A DNA stretch of 64,000 nucleotides, taken from CBFFRJ01 sp963530515 (GTDB lineage Bacteria; Pseudomonadota; Gammaproteobacteria; Enterobacterales; Enterobacteriaceae). Position numbers and translations under genes: made by a program. Below the pieces are notes generated by a model, which was given only the letters and a program-made list of their open reading frames with translations, was not told the origin of the DNA and ran no database searches. The stretch is taken from NCBI GenBank assembly GCA_963530515.1, contig CAUSEC010000012.1, positions 62,001-126,000 on the forward strand, in the 5' to 3' direction. Shown piece after piece: positions 9,707-18,476 of this stretch; the first letter of the stretch is position 1, and each line of letters begins with the position of its first letter.

Positions 9707-10348
9707 ATGAGTCTGTTTGATAAAAAAACGCTTGTTACTCAGTCGGATGCATTACCCGGACGTAACACCCCGATGCCTGTCGCTACCTTACATTCTGTTA
9801 ACGAACACTCGATGACCAACGTCCCGGACGGGATGGAAACCGCCTATTTTGCGATGGGCTGCTTCTGGGGTGTTGAGCGCCTGTTCTGGCAATTACCCGG
9901 AGTCTACAGCACGGCAGCGGGCTATATGGGGGGCTATACCCCAAACCCGACTTATCGCGAAGTGTGCAGCGGGCAAACGGGCCACACCGAGGCCGTGCGC
10001 GTCGTCTACGACCCGGCGGTCATCAGTTACGACCAGCTTCTGCACACCTTCTGGGAGAACCACGACCCGGCGCAGGGCATGCAGCAGGGGAACGATCACG
10101 GCACCCAATACCGCTCAGCCATTTTCCCGCTGACGCCCGAGCAGGACGCCGCCGCACATGCCAGCCTAGAGCGTTTCCAGTCGGCGATGCGTGCCGCCAA
10201 TGACAATCGCACCATCACCACCGAAATTGCCACCGCGCCGCCGTTCTACTACGCCGAAGACGACCACCAGCAGTATCTGTACAAAAATCCGTATGGCTAC
10301 TGCGGGATTGGTGGCATTGGCGTCTGCCTGCCGCCGCAGCTGGCGTAA
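9707..10348 (+). CDS. msrA: Peptide methionine (S)-S-oxide reductase MsrA
   Basis: Repairs oxidised methionine (S-sulfoxide form) in proteins and free methionine, recycled by thioredoxin. The catalytic GCFWG motif is at residues 51-55 with nucleophile Cys52. Resolving cysteines are Cys199 and Cys207 in the C-terminal YGYCG and GVCLP segments. At 213 residues the length is typical of enterobacterial MsrA, with its roughly 40-residue N-terminal extension. The ATG follows GGGAGGA at close spacing. It is divergent from tamA, sharing a 213-base promoter region. Confidence 0.96.
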   Translation: MSLFDKKTLVTQSDALPGRNTPMPVATLHSVNEHSMTNVPDGMETAYFAMGCFWGVERLFWQLPGVYSTAAGYMGGYTPNPTYREVCSGQTGHTEAVRVVYDPAVISYDQLLHTFWENHDPAQGMQQGNDHGTQYRSAIFPLTPEQDAAAHASLERFQSAMRAANDNRTITTEIATAPPFYYAEDDHQQYLYKNPYGYCGIGGIGVCLPPQLA

Positions 10349-10399
10349 TACCCCGTTAAGGTTCTGTTAAGGCTCTGGCTAGGGATTGTCCGCTTACGC

Positions 10400-10446
10400 T
10401 ATACTAGCCAGCGAAATTGCCGGTCCACCGCTTCGGACCGGCTTTT
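10400..10446 (+). promoter_or_regulatory. paeA promoter -10 box and leader hairpin
   Basis: TATACT at 10400-10405 is a good -10 box; the -35 is poor. About seven bases after the expected transcription start, GCCGGTCC (10419-10426) pairs with GGACCGGC (10435-10442) and is followed by TTTT. This is a terminator-shaped hairpin at the very 5' end of the paeA leader. It could also be the 3' end of msrA transcripts. Confidence 0.5.
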
Positions 10447-10513
10447 AATGTGCTTTGCCACATGGATTATTCAATTTCCCCTTCCGAGGATCCGGCCACA
10501 GGCTGGATAAAAT

Positions 10514-11857
10514 ATGTTAAACAGCATCTTAGTCATAATCTGTCTGATCGTTGTAAGTGCATTCTTCTCGCTGTCTGAGATCTCACTTGCCGCGTCCAGA
10601 AAAATCAAACTCAAACTGCTTGCCGACGATGGCAACATCAATGCGCAGCGCATTTTGAAAATGCAGGAAAATCCCGGCACCTTCTTTACCGTGGTGCAAA
10701 TCGGTCTGAACGCCGTCGCCATCCTGGGTGGTATCGTCGGTGACGCTGCGTTCTCCCCCGCGTTTTACAGCATGTTAATTGGTGTTGTGTCGCCGGAACT
10801 GGCGGAGCGCCTGAGCTTTATTATTTCGTTCTCGTTAGTGACGGGCTTGTTCATTCTGTTTGCTGACCTGACCCCGAAACGCATCGGTATGATCGCGCCT
10901 GAAGTTGTGGCTTTGCGCATTATCAACCCGATGCGCTTCTGCCTGTTTATCTTCCGCCCGCTGGTGTGGTTCTTTAACGGTATGGCCAACAACATCTTCC
11001 GCCTGTTTAAACTGCCGATGGAGCGTAAAGACGACATCACCTCCGATGACGTGTACGCCGTGTTCGAGGCGGGTGCGCTGGCCGGGGTGCTGCGTAAACA
11101 GGAGCATGAGCTGATTGAGAACGTGTTTGAACTGGAATCGCGCACCGTTCCCTCCTCCATGACCTCCCGCGAAAACATCGTCTGGTTCGATCTCCATGAA
11201 GACGAGCAAAGCCTGAAGAACAAAGTCGCAGAACATCCACACTCGAAGTTTCTGGTCTGTAATGGTGATATCGACCATATCGTCGGCTACGTGGATTCCA
11301 AAGACCTGCTGAACCGCGTGCTGGGTAACCAGAGTCTGGCGCTGGTCAGCGGCGTGCAGATCCGCAATACGCTGATTGTGCCGGACACCCTGACCCTCTC
11401 CGAAGCGCTGGAAAGTTTCAAAACCGCCGGGGAAGACTTCGCGGTCATCATGAACGAGTACGCGTTAGTCGTGGGCATCATCACCCTCAACGACGTGATG
11501 ACGACTCTGATGGGCGACCTGGTGGGCCAGGGGCTGGAAGAGCAAATTGTGGCACGCGATGAGAACTCCTGGCTGGTCGACGGCGGCACGCCGATTGACG
11601 ACGTTATGCGTGTACTGGATATCGACGAATTCCCGCAGTCCGGGAACTACGAGACCATCGGCGGCTTTATGATGTTTATGCTGCGTAAAATTCCGAAACG
11701 CACCGACGCTGTGAAATTCTCTGGCTACAAATTCGAAGTAGTGGATATTGATAACTACCGCATCGACCAGCTGCTGGTGACCCGTATCGACAGCAAAGCC
11801 ACCGTATTAACGCCGAAACTGCCGGACGCAGAAGAGAAAGCGACCAGCGACGCGTAA
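10514..11857 (+). CDS. paeA: UPF0053/CorC-type membrane protein, polyamine exporter PaeA (YtfL)
   Basis: A 447-residue inner-membrane protein, the same length as E. coli YtfL. An N-terminal CNNM/DUF21 membrane domain (about residues 1-190, four hydrophobic segments) is followed by two CBS domains (about 205-330) and a C-terminal CorC/HlyC-type domain. In Salmonella and E. coli, YtfL (PaeA) has been reported to export cadaverine and putrescine, which protects cells after polyamine load. The ATG at 10514 opens the first transmembrane helix (MLNSILVIICLIVV). It is followed by its own terminator and is separate from the sugar cassette downstream. Confidence 0.93.
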   Translation: MLNSILVIICLIVVSAFFSLSEISLAASRKIKLKLLADDGNINAQRILKMQENPGTFFTVVQIGLNAVAILGGIVGDAAFSPAFYSMLIGVVSPELAERLSFIISFSLVTGLFILFADLTPKRIGMIAPEVVALRIINPMRFCLFIFRPLVWFFNGMANNIFRLFKLPMERKDDITSDDVYAVFEAGALAGVLRKQEHELIENVFELESRTVPSSMTSRENIVWFDLHEDEQSLKNKVAEHPHSKFLVCNGDIDHIVGYVDSKDLLNRVLGNQSLALVSGVQIRNTLIVPDTLTLSEALESFKTAGEDFAVIMNEYALVVGIITLNDVMTTLMGDLVGQGLEEQIVARDENSWLVDGGTPIDDVMRVLDIDEFPQSGNYETIGGFMMFMLRKIPKRTDAVKFSGYKFEVVDIDNYRIDQLLVTRIDSKATVLTPKLPDAEEKATSDA

Positions 11858-11871
11858 GAATAAAACCAGAT

Positions 11872-11903
11872 AAAAAGGGCGGAATTTTTTCCGCCCTTTT
11901 TTT
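11872..11903 (+). terminator. paeA terminator
   Basis: AAGGGCGGAA pairs with TTCCGCCCTT and runs into a T-tract of at least seven, 15 bases past the paeA stop. Confidence 0.9.
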
Positions 11904-11946
11904 ATTCCCACAATTTCTCAACGGCTATTTTCCCGCAGCAAAGCAG

Positions 11947-11966
11947 AATGTGAGTTGCCTCACGCC
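11947..11966 (+). promoter_or_regulatory. CRP-like site upstream of galactoside cassette
   Basis: TGTGA (11949-11953), six bases, TCACG (11960-11964): nine of ten half-site bases of the CRP consensus TGTGA-N6-TCACA. It lies 126 bases before the permease start, which is a plausible activation distance for a catabolic sugar operon. Confidence 0.6.
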
Positions 11967-12089
11967 TGTCAGTAGATAGCAGATTTTTACTGGTTGGTAG
12001 CGAGAGATTCATGACCACGCCGAAGACGAAACGGTAACGTTGCTCGCGTCAAAACGATCATATTCCTGATACAGGAAAGCGAGGGCATC

Positions 12090-13322
12090 ATGATAGATTC
12101 AAATAAAAATTATTATATGAGCTGTCTGTTTTTTCTTTTCTTTTTTATTGGCTGGGGATGCTGCTACCCTTATCTCTCTTTATGGCTAACCGAAACTATT
12201 GGCATCAGTTATGGCGATGTCGGGCTGGTCTACTCCTTTACCGCAATCATTGCTGTTTGCGTACAACCTTTATTTGGTTTTATCTCTGATAAATTAATTT
12301 ACCGTAAAAACTTGATGTGGATGCTGGCGCTAATTATTACGCTATTCGCCCCTTACTGGATTTACGTTTTTGCACCACTGTTGAAAATAAATGTCATTCT
12401 CGGCGCGCTGGCTGGCGGTATTTATATCGGCATGGCCTACGGTGCAGGCTGCGGCATTTGCGAAGCCTATATCGACAAGGTCAGTCGTGCCTCCGGTTTT
12501 GAATTTGGACGTGCCAGAATGTTTGGTGGCATTGGCGCGGCTATCGGCACCTTCGCTGCTGGCAAGCTCTATGGCATCGACCAGAATCTGATTTTCTGGA
12601 CCGCCAGTGCCGCCGGTGTCTGCCTGTTGTTTGTGGTCTGGAAAACAAAAGTACAAACCCGCCAGCAGCAAAACGTCCAGCTGACCTCTGCCAAACCGGT
12701 TACCCTGGCTGACGCCACCGCACTACTGAAGCTGAAAAAATTCTGGTTCTTTGCCGCTTATATGATTGGCGTCGGTGCCGTCTACGAAACCTACGACCAG
12801 CAATTTGCTATCTATTACAGCCACTTCTTTGAGAGCAAAGCGCGTGGTGCAGAAGTGTTTGGTTATTTAACCACCGGGCAGATTTTCCTTGATGCCGTCG
12901 TGATGTTTTTTGCTCCCTGGTTTGTGAATAAAATCGGGCCAAAAAACGCTCTGCTTTATTGTGGATTAATCATGAGCCTGCGTATTATCGGCTCCGCCTG
13001 GGCGATTGGCCCGGTCTCCATTAGCTTGATCAAATTACTGCATGGTTTTGAAAGTTCAGTATTACTGGTCGCTGCCCTTAAATATATTACGGCCAACTTT
13101 AATCCGTTACTGTCGGCGACGGTTTATTTAATAGGTTTCCAGTTCTCAAAAAGCTTTAGCTCGATATTCTTGTCTACCGGTATCGGTCATATGTATCAAA
13201 ACATGGGCTTTACCAGTAGTTATATTGTGCTGGGCAGTATCGCGCTGTTCTTTACCCTGATTTCATTTATGACGCTGGATAAAGCCAGAGTATTTATTAC
13301 CCAACCTGTACCCGCACATTAA
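12090..13322 (+). CDS. LacY-type oligosaccharide:H+ symporter (MFS)
   Basis: A 410-residue, 12-helix inner-membrane permease of the oligosaccharide:H+ symporter family (LacY, RafB, MelY, CscB). LacY residues for sugar and proton coupling can be matched: Glu126 (here E125), Arg144 (R143), Asp240 (D236), Arg302 (R298), His322 (H318) and Glu325 (E321). Two LacY galactoside-contact residues differ: Trp151 aligns with Ala150, and Glu269 with Ile265 in the TTGQIFLDA segment. The proton path is therefore intact, but the sugar preference may not be lactose. It is the first gene of a cassette with a GH42 glycosidase 15 bases downstream and an AraC regulator. It starts at ATG 12090 after a purine-rich GAGGG. 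Confidence 0.9.
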   Translation: MIDSNKNYYMSCLFFLFFFIGWGCCYPYLSLWLTETIGISYGDVGLVYSFTAIIAVCVQPLFGFISDKLIYRKNLMWMLALIITLFAPYWIYVFAPLLKINVILGALAGGIYIGMAYGAGCGICEAYIDKVSRASGFEFGRARMFGGIGAAIGTFAAGKLYGIDQNLIFWTASAAGVCLLFVVWKTKVQTRQQQNVQLTSAKPVTLADATALLKLKKFWFFAAYMIGVGAVYETYDQQFAIYYSHFFESKARGAEVFGYLTTGQIFLDAVVMFFAPWFVNKIGPKNALLYCGLIMSLRIIGSAWAIGPVSISLIKLLHGFESSVLLVAALKYITANFNPLLSATVYLIGFQFSKSFSSIFLSTGIGHMYQNMGFTSSYIVLGSIALFFTLISFMTLDKARVFITQPVPAH

Positions 13323-13337
13323 TGCCAGGAGGTGAAC

Positions 13338-15347
13338 GTGTCCAAATTATATTATGGTGTTGCCTATTACGATGAATACATGCCGGAAGAGCGTCTGGAA
13401 AAAGATATCGCCCTGATGCTGGAAACCGGTATTAACGTGGTACGTATTGCGGAGTCCACCTGGAGCACGCTGGAGCCGAAAGAGGGGGAATACAATTTTT
13501 ATCATATTGACCGGGTGCTGAACGCCATGCACCAGGCGGGCATTGCGGTGATTATCGGCACGCCAACCTACGCCATCCCGGCCTGGCTGGCGGCGAAACA
13601 CCCTGAGGTAATGGTCACCACGGCAGAGGGCCAGCAGAAGTACGGGCCACGGCAAATCATGGATATTGTCAGCCCGGTTTTCCGCCGCTATGCGGAGAAA
13701 GTGATTCGCGTGCTGATGGCCCATGTGCAGCATCACCCGGCGATCATTGGCTACCAGCTCGACAATGAAACCAAGCATTACGACAACACCGGGCGCGACA
13801 TGCAGGAAGGGTTTGTACGCCATCTGAAGGAAAAATACGTCAGTCTGGACGCGCTGAATAAGGATTTCGGCCTCGATTACTGGAGCAACCGCATTGACCG
13901 CTGGGAAGACTTCCCACCGGTTGAAAACACCATTAACGCCAGCCTGGCCTGTGCTTTTAGCCATTACCAGCGCCAGCAGGTCACGGACTATCTCGCCAGG
14001 CAGGCGGAGATTGTGCGGGAATACGCGAAGCCGCAGCAGTTCGTGACCCACAACTTTGACTTTGAATGGCGCGGCTACTCGTTTGGCGTTCAGCCTCGCG
14101 TTGACCATTTTGCCGCCGCCAAATGTCTGAGTGTTGCCGGGGTCGATATTTACCACCCGAGTCAGGACCATTTAACCGGACGCGAAATTGCCTTCGGCGG
14201 CGCGGTCACCCGCAGCCTGAAAGACGGGCAGAACTACTTTGTGCTGGAAACCCAGGCTCAGGGTTTCCCCCAGTGGACGCCTTATCCGGGCCAGCTACGT
14301 TTGCAGGCCTTCAGCCACGTGGCAGCCGGAGCAGCAATGGTCTCCTACTGGCACTGGCACTCGATCCATAACGCGTTTGAGACCTACTGGAAGGGGCTGT
14401 TGAGCCACGATTTTTCCCGCAACCCCACCTGGCAGGAAGCAACCACCATCGGGGCCGATTTTGCCCGACTGTCGCCACAGCTGGAAAGTCTGCAGGCAGA
14501 GCACGATGTCGCCATTCTGGTCAGTAATGAGGCCATGGACGCCCTCAACCAGTTCAAACCCGGCACCGCGCAGACCAATGTGTACAACGACATCGTGCGT
14601 CGCTTTTACGATGCGCTGTACGACAGCAATATTGCCGTCGACATCATTAATGACATTGGCGAGGATACGGCGCGCTACAAGGCGATTGTGATCCCGGCGC
14701 TGTATGCCGCCGATGACGCCCTGCTGGCCCGTATTAATCGCTACATTGCAGACGGCGGTCGTGCGCTGATTGGCTTTAAATCAGGTTTCAGTGATGAGAA
14801 CGTCAAAGTCAGACGCGATGCCCAGCCCGGCGGCCTGAGCGAGGTCTGCGGCGTCAGTTACAGCCAGTTCACCCTGCCGGAGAACGTGACGGTTGCTGCA
14901 AGCGATCCCGCTATCGACAGCACTCAGGCAAACCAGGCCGAACTGTGGATGGAACTGCTCACTCCGGCTGCGCAAACCCGTACATTGCTGCGCTACCAGC
15001 ATCCCGTGTGGAATCAGTATGCCGCTGCAACCGAAGCCGATTTTGGCAAGGGTCTGGCTATGTACGTAGGCTTCCTGCCGCAGCAGGCGTTAATTACACA
15101 ACTGTTTGACCACCTGACGCGAGGGCTGACGCTGCGCTCACGCACAACGGATGCCCACTTCCCGCTTATCGTCCGGCGGATGACCAACCGTCTGGGTAAG
15201 ACGATTTCCTTTGTGTTCAACTACTCCGGGGACGCACAACAGCTTGTCAGCAACCTGGGCGGCGTATCACTGCTCAATGCAGAGAACGTCACTCAGGGCG
15301 ACGCCCTGCAGCTTGCCCCCTGGGGTTTTGATATTATCGAGAGCTAA
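13338..15347 (+). CDS. GH42 family beta-galactosidase
   Basis: A 669-residue cytoplasmic retaining glycosidase of family GH42, expected to split terminal beta-galactosides brought in by the adjacent permease. The TIM-barrel acid/base Glu is in the DNE motif (N143-E144) and the nucleophile is probably Glu304 in FVLETQAQG. The trimerisation (flavodoxin-like) domain and C-terminal beta domain follow. The start is taken as GTG 13338: the Shine-Dalgarno AGGAGG is at 13327-13332, so an upstream in-frame GTG at 13332 would lie inside it. No signal peptide is visible, so the substrate must be small enough to import. GH42 enzymes often act on galacto-oligosaccharides or arabinosides rather than lactose. 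Confidence 0.92.
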   Translation: MSKLYYGVAYYDEYMPEERLEKDIALMLETGINVVRIAESTWSTLEPKEGEYNFYHIDRVLNAMHQAGIAVIIGTPTYAIPAWLAAKHPEVMVTTAEGQQKYGPRQIMDIVSPVFRRYAEKVIRVLMAHVQHHPAIIGYQLDNETKHYDNTGRDMQEGFVRHLKEKYVSLDALNKDFGLDYWSNRIDRWEDFPPVENTINASLACAFSHYQRQQVTDYLARQAEIVREYAKPQQFVTHNFDFEWRGYSFGVQPRVDHFAAAKCLSVAGVDIYHPSQDHLTGREIAFGGAVTRSLKDGQNYFVLETQAQGFPQWTPYPGQLRLQAFSHVAAGAAMVSYWHWHSIHNAFETYWKGLLSHDFSRNPTWQEATTIGADFARLSPQLESLQAEHDVAILVSNEAMDALNQFKPGTAQTNVYNDIVRRFYDALYDSNIAVDIINDIGEDTARYKAIVIPALYAADDALLARINRYIADGGRALIGFKSGFSDENVKVRRDAQPGGLSEVCGVSYSQFTLPENVTVAASDPAIDSTQANQAELWMELLTPAAQTRTLLRYQHPVWNQYAAATEADFGKGLAMYVGFLPQQALITQLFDHLTRGLTLRSRTTDAHFPLIVRRMTNRLGKTISFVFNYSGDAQQLVSNLGGVSLLNAENVTQGDALQLAPWGFDIIES

Positions 15348-15367
15348 CACCGAAGCGGGAGACAACG

Positions 15368-16252
15368 ATGGAACTGGATATCAATGAGCTACTCAACTTC
15401 TCGCCATTGATCAAAACCTTTACGTTCAACGCCTGGATTGTCTCCGGCTTTACGCCGATCTCACGCGGATCGGCGCTCGATTATTACATCAATCGACCAC
15501 AGGGCATGAAAGGCTACATTATCAACCTGACTCTGCGCGGCCAGGGCCGGGCCAAGGTCGGCGACAGCTCGCTGGTCTACCGGGAAAACGAACTGCTGCT
15601 CTTCCCGCCTGGCGTGCCGCATCACTATGGGCGGAACGAGCACAGCGAGCATTGGGATCACCTGTGGATCTACTTTATCCCCCGTCCCTACTGGGTCGAC
15701 TGGCTGAAGTGGGACGAGAACACACTGGGGATCGGCAAAACGGCGGTGAGTTGTCCGCTGCAGTTGAAGACCCTGCGCGATCTGTTTTATGAAGTGATCC
15801 GCCACAACTCCGACAACGCCCCCTTGTCCGAAGCGCTGGCCATGAACGCGCTGGAGCGGCTGATCCTCACCTGTTTTCAGCTACAGCCCATCAGCAATCG
15901 CCATGCCCACGACCCGCGCATCAATGCGGTCTGCGACTACCTTAACGAGCACATCGCCGAAGAGTTAAAAATCGAAACCCTGGCACGCATGGTGTTTCTC
16001 TCTCCTTCCCGCCTCGCCCATCTGTTTAAAACGGAACTGGGGCAAACCATTTATGCCTGGCGTGAAGTCCAGCGCATCAACCGCGCCCGGCTGTTGATCC
16101 AGTCCACGCCGCTACCGGTATTCAAAGTGGCGCAGTCGGTGGGGTATGGCGATCCGGTTTACTTCACGCGAATCTTTCGCAAACACAACGGCATTCCGCC
16201 CGTGGAATACAAAAAACGCTATGAAGGGATGAACAGTCTGCGCGAGGGGTGA
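15368..16252 (+). CDS. AraC family transcriptional regulator of the galactoside cassette
   Basis: A 294-residue AraC/XylS regulator. The N-terminal cupin-like sensor (FPPGVPHHYG near residues 80-90) resembles the arabinose-binding arm of AraC. The C-terminal double helix-turn-helix covers about residues 185-285, with the family signature ending in YFTRIFRKHNGIPPVEYKK. It lies 20 bases after the GH42 gene on the same strand, so it is cotranscribed and probably senses the imported sugar to control the permease-glycosidase pair. A terminator follows directly. Confidence 0.92.
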   Translation: MELDINELLNFSPLIKTFTFNAWIVSGFTPISRGSALDYYINRPQGMKGYIINLTLRGQGRAKVGDSSLVYRENELLLFPPGVPHHYGRNEHSEHWDHLWIYFIPRPYWVDWLKWDENTLGIGKTAVSCPLQLKTLRDLFYEVIRHNSDNAPLSEALAMNALERLILTCFQLQPISNRHAHDPRINAVCDYLNEHIAEELKIETLARMVFLSPSRLAHLFKTELGQTIYAWREVQRINRARLLIQSTPLPVFKVAQSVGYGDPVYFTRIFRKHNGIPPVEYKKRYEGMNSLREG

Positions 16253-16272
16253 TGGCGGGGGCTGAAAACATC

Positions 16273-16299
16273 AACGGCTCCATTTCGGAGCCGTTTTTT
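16273..16299 (+). terminator. Terminator of the galactoside cassette
   Basis: AACGGCTCC pairs with GGAGCCGTT around ATTTC and ends in six T residues, 20 bases after the araC-type stop. Confidence 0.88.
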
Positions 16300-16328
16300 G
16301 TACCGCGGTTACTGCATAGCATGGATTG

Positions 16329-16535
16329 TTAAGCCATCTCCGCCTGGAGACGCAAAACCTGACGGTTGATTTCTGACATCACAGCGAGGTGCTGTTTGTC
16401 CTTCACTTTCGGGATCAAAATTTTGCCCTTATCGAACTCGAAAGCGCCAACGTCCTTGATATACAACCGTCCACGGAACAGGATTTTCACGTACTTCGCC
16501 ACCTGAAGTGGGTTGTAACGTTGGAAAATTTTCAT
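16329..16535 (-). CDS. ytfK: YtfK, SpoT-activating small protein
   Basis: A 68-residue basic cytosolic protein that matches E. coli YtfK in length and sequence (MKIFQRYNPLQVAKYVK). In E. coli, YtfK binds SpoT and tips it toward (p)ppGpp synthesis under phosphate or fatty-acid starvation. CAGGAGAT precedes the ATG at 8-base spacing. About 340 bases separate it from the divergent ytfJ; that space holds an AT-rich promoter zone with no further gene seen. Confidence 0.95.
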   Translation of the reverse strand: MKIFQRYNPLQVAKYVKILFRGRLYIKDVGAFEFDKGKILIPKVKDKQHLAVMSEINRQVLRLQAEMA

Positions 16536-16872
16536 TTTTGTATCTCCTGTTTAGTATTACGCCCTTGCGGTGCCACACTTGGCCCGACAGTGATGAGCGC
16601 AAATTTTGTTGCCCAGTGACTATAGTCCAGAACATTCAGGTCACATAGTGTGTATAAGTTTATTTACCTTTTGATGACAGTTATTCAGAATTTTCTTTGC
16701 AGTCCTTTAGGGAAGGCAGTATAAGCCATCGTTTTTTCGCGGTTATGTGCGTTAAGCCGCAAACTGGCATCCTGATTGCGGGAAATCTGATTGATCGCAC
16801 TTATGATTAAAAGGTTCATTAAGTGGTCGGATCACCTGCAAACAATCAGTGCAAAACAATAAAGGAAACACC

Positions 16873-17430
16873 ATGACCCTACGCAAAATCCTGGCAGCCA
16901 CCTGCCTGCTGCTGCCGATTCTGGCGCACGCTCATAACTTTGAGACTGGCCAGCGAGTGCCACCTGTCGGCGTCGCTGACAGAGGAGAGTTAATTCTCGA
17001 TAACAGTAAGTTTAGCTACAAAGCATGGAATAGCGCGCAGCTTCCTGGCAAAGTGCGAGTGGTGCAACATATTGCCGGTCGGACCTCTGCCAAAGAGAAA
17101 AATGCGGCGTTAGTTGAAGCGATCAAGTCTGCTAACCTCCCCCACGATCGCTATCAGACCACCACCATCATCAACACCGATGACGCCATCCCCGGCTCCG
17201 CGATGTTTGTCCGCAGCAGCATTGAGAGCAATAAAGAGCTCTACCCATGGTCTCAGTTTGTCGTCGACAGCGATGGCATGGTGCGTAAAGCCTGGCAGCT
17301 GGAAGAAGGCAGCTCGGCCATTGTAGTGCTGGATAAAGACGGGAAGGTGGAATACGCCAAAGATGGCAGCCTGACGCAGGCAGAAGTGCAGCAGGTGGTC
17401 GCCCTGCTGCAGAAATTACTCAGTAAATAG
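16873..17430 (+). CDS. ytfJ: YtfJ family periplasmic protein
   Basis: A 185-residue exported protein with a Sec signal peptide (TLRKILAATCLLLPILAHA) and a thioredoxin-like fold, but no CxxC pair. The function is unknown. The ATG at 16873 follows AAAGGAAACACC and begins the signal sequence; an in-frame ATG at 16849 would put eight polar residues ahead of it. The 3' end overlaps the cysQ 3' end by 11 bases, tail to tail. Confidence 0.92.
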   Translation: MTLRKILAATCLLLPILAHAHNFETGQRVPPVGVADRGELILDNSKFSYKAWNSAQLPGKVRVVQHIAGRTSAKEKNAALVEAIKSANLPHDRYQTTTIINTDDAIPGSAMFVRSSIESNKELYPWSQFVVDSDGMVRKAWQLEEGSSAIVVLDKDGKVEYAKDGSLTQAEVQQVVALLQKLLSK

Positions 17431-18160
17431 ACACCCGGAAGCCGGGGTTAAGGAACGATTCACGCGGCGTGTAATCCAGGGTTTTCCCCTGCCAGTCGTG
17501 AACGTGCGCCCCGGCCGCCACCGCTACCGCATGGCCTGCCGCCGTATCCCAGGCGTTGGTCGGTCCAAAACGTGGGTACAGCTGCGCCTGCCCTTCTGCC
17601 ACCAGGCAGAACTTGAGTGACGAGCCGATAGCCGTGGTTTGATGCTCGCCCAACTGGGTCAGATACTCTTTTAACTCGTCATCAGCATGAGAACGGCTGA
17701 CAACCACCAGCGGTGGACGTGCATCGCGCACCTGAATCTGCTTACGGGTGCCGTTCTCTTCTTTCCACGCTTTGCCTTCGGCTGCCGCGTACATCACGTT
17801 CAGCACCGGCGCGTAAACCACACCCAGCACCGGCTTGCCTTTTTCTATCAGGGCAATATTGACGGTGAATTCGCCGTTACGCTTGATGAACTCTTTGGTG
17901 CCGTCCAGCGGGTCCACCAGCCAGTAGCGCTGCCAGTGCTGGCGCACGTCCCAACCCGGCGGGTCTTCTTCTGAGAGAACAGGAATCTCCGGCGTCAGCG
18001 CCTGCAATCCACGCACAATCACGCCGTGCGCAGCGATATCCGCCGCCGTCACCGGAGAGTCGTCAGATTTACTGGTCACGTCCATCGGTTGATGGCCGTC
18101 GTATACGTCCATGATGGCATCACCCGCTTCCCGTGCGAGCTGACAAATCGCTTCTAACAT
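17420..18160 (-). CDS. cysQ: 3'(2'),5'-bisphosphate nucleotidase CysQ
   Basis: A 246-residue inositol-monophosphatase-family enzyme that hydrolyses PAP (adenosine 3',5'-bisphosphate) to AMP, clearing the by-product of sulfate reduction. Metal-binding motifs are visible: EED near 64-66, DPLDGTKE at 83-90, and WDTAAGHAV near the C-terminus. The start is placed at ATG 18160 (MLEAICQLARE), the E. coli N-terminus, rather than the ORF extension at 18226. An ERIC repeat begins about 33 bases upstream. It overlaps ytfJ by 11 bases at its 3' end. Confidence 0.95.
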   Translation of the reverse strand: MLEAICQLAREAGDAIMDVYDGHQPMDVTSKSDDSPVTAADIAAHGVIVRGLQALTPEIPVLSEEDPPGWDVRQHWQRYWLVDPLDGTKEFIKRNGEFTVNIALIEKGKPVLGVVYAPVLNVMYAAAEGKAWKEENGTRKQIQVRDARPPLVVVSRSHADDELKEYLTQLGEHQTTAIGSSLKFCLVAEGQAQLYPRFGPTNAWDTAAGHAVAVAAGAHVHDWQGKTLDYTPRESFLNPGFRVSIY

Positions 18161-18192
18161 CGTCCACCTCTTATTTTGGCAGTGGGATCTTG

Positions 18193-18318
18193 ACCCTAAA
18201 TAATTCGCGTTGCAGGAAGGCGGCAAGTAAGGGAATCCCGATGAGCTTACTTAAGTAAGTGATTCGGGTGACCGAGCGTAGCCAACGCCCATGCAACGGG
18301 AAGTATGACGGGTATAAC
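18193..18318. repeat. ERIC (intergenic repeat unit)
   Basis: About 125 bases between cysQ and cpdB with the hallmarks of an ERIC: GTTGCAGGAAGGCGGCAAGT on one arm, a perfect CTTACTTAAGTAAG palindrome in the middle, TGATTCGGGTGACCGAGCG, and AAGTATGACGGGTATA at the end. These match the known ERIC primer regions with a few changes. Together with flanking promoter sequence it fills the 316-base gap 18161-18476. Confidence 0.88.
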
Positions 18319-18476
18319 TCATTGTTTTACTTATATCGTATTACGCCATGATCCGCCAGGTGTGATAGTTGTTGCATTTATGTGGTGAAAATCATGGCAG
18401 TATTCACAATTCTGTAAGCAACAAAATGTACATATCACTTTCTTTTGTGGCTCAGATCTAAAAAAGGACACTTCTG

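Noticed and set aside
12090..16252. A classic lac operon (lacZYA)
   Set aside because: The glycosidase is GH42 rather than GH2 LacZ, there is no lacA or LacI-type gene, and the permease lacks two LacY galactoside-binding residues.
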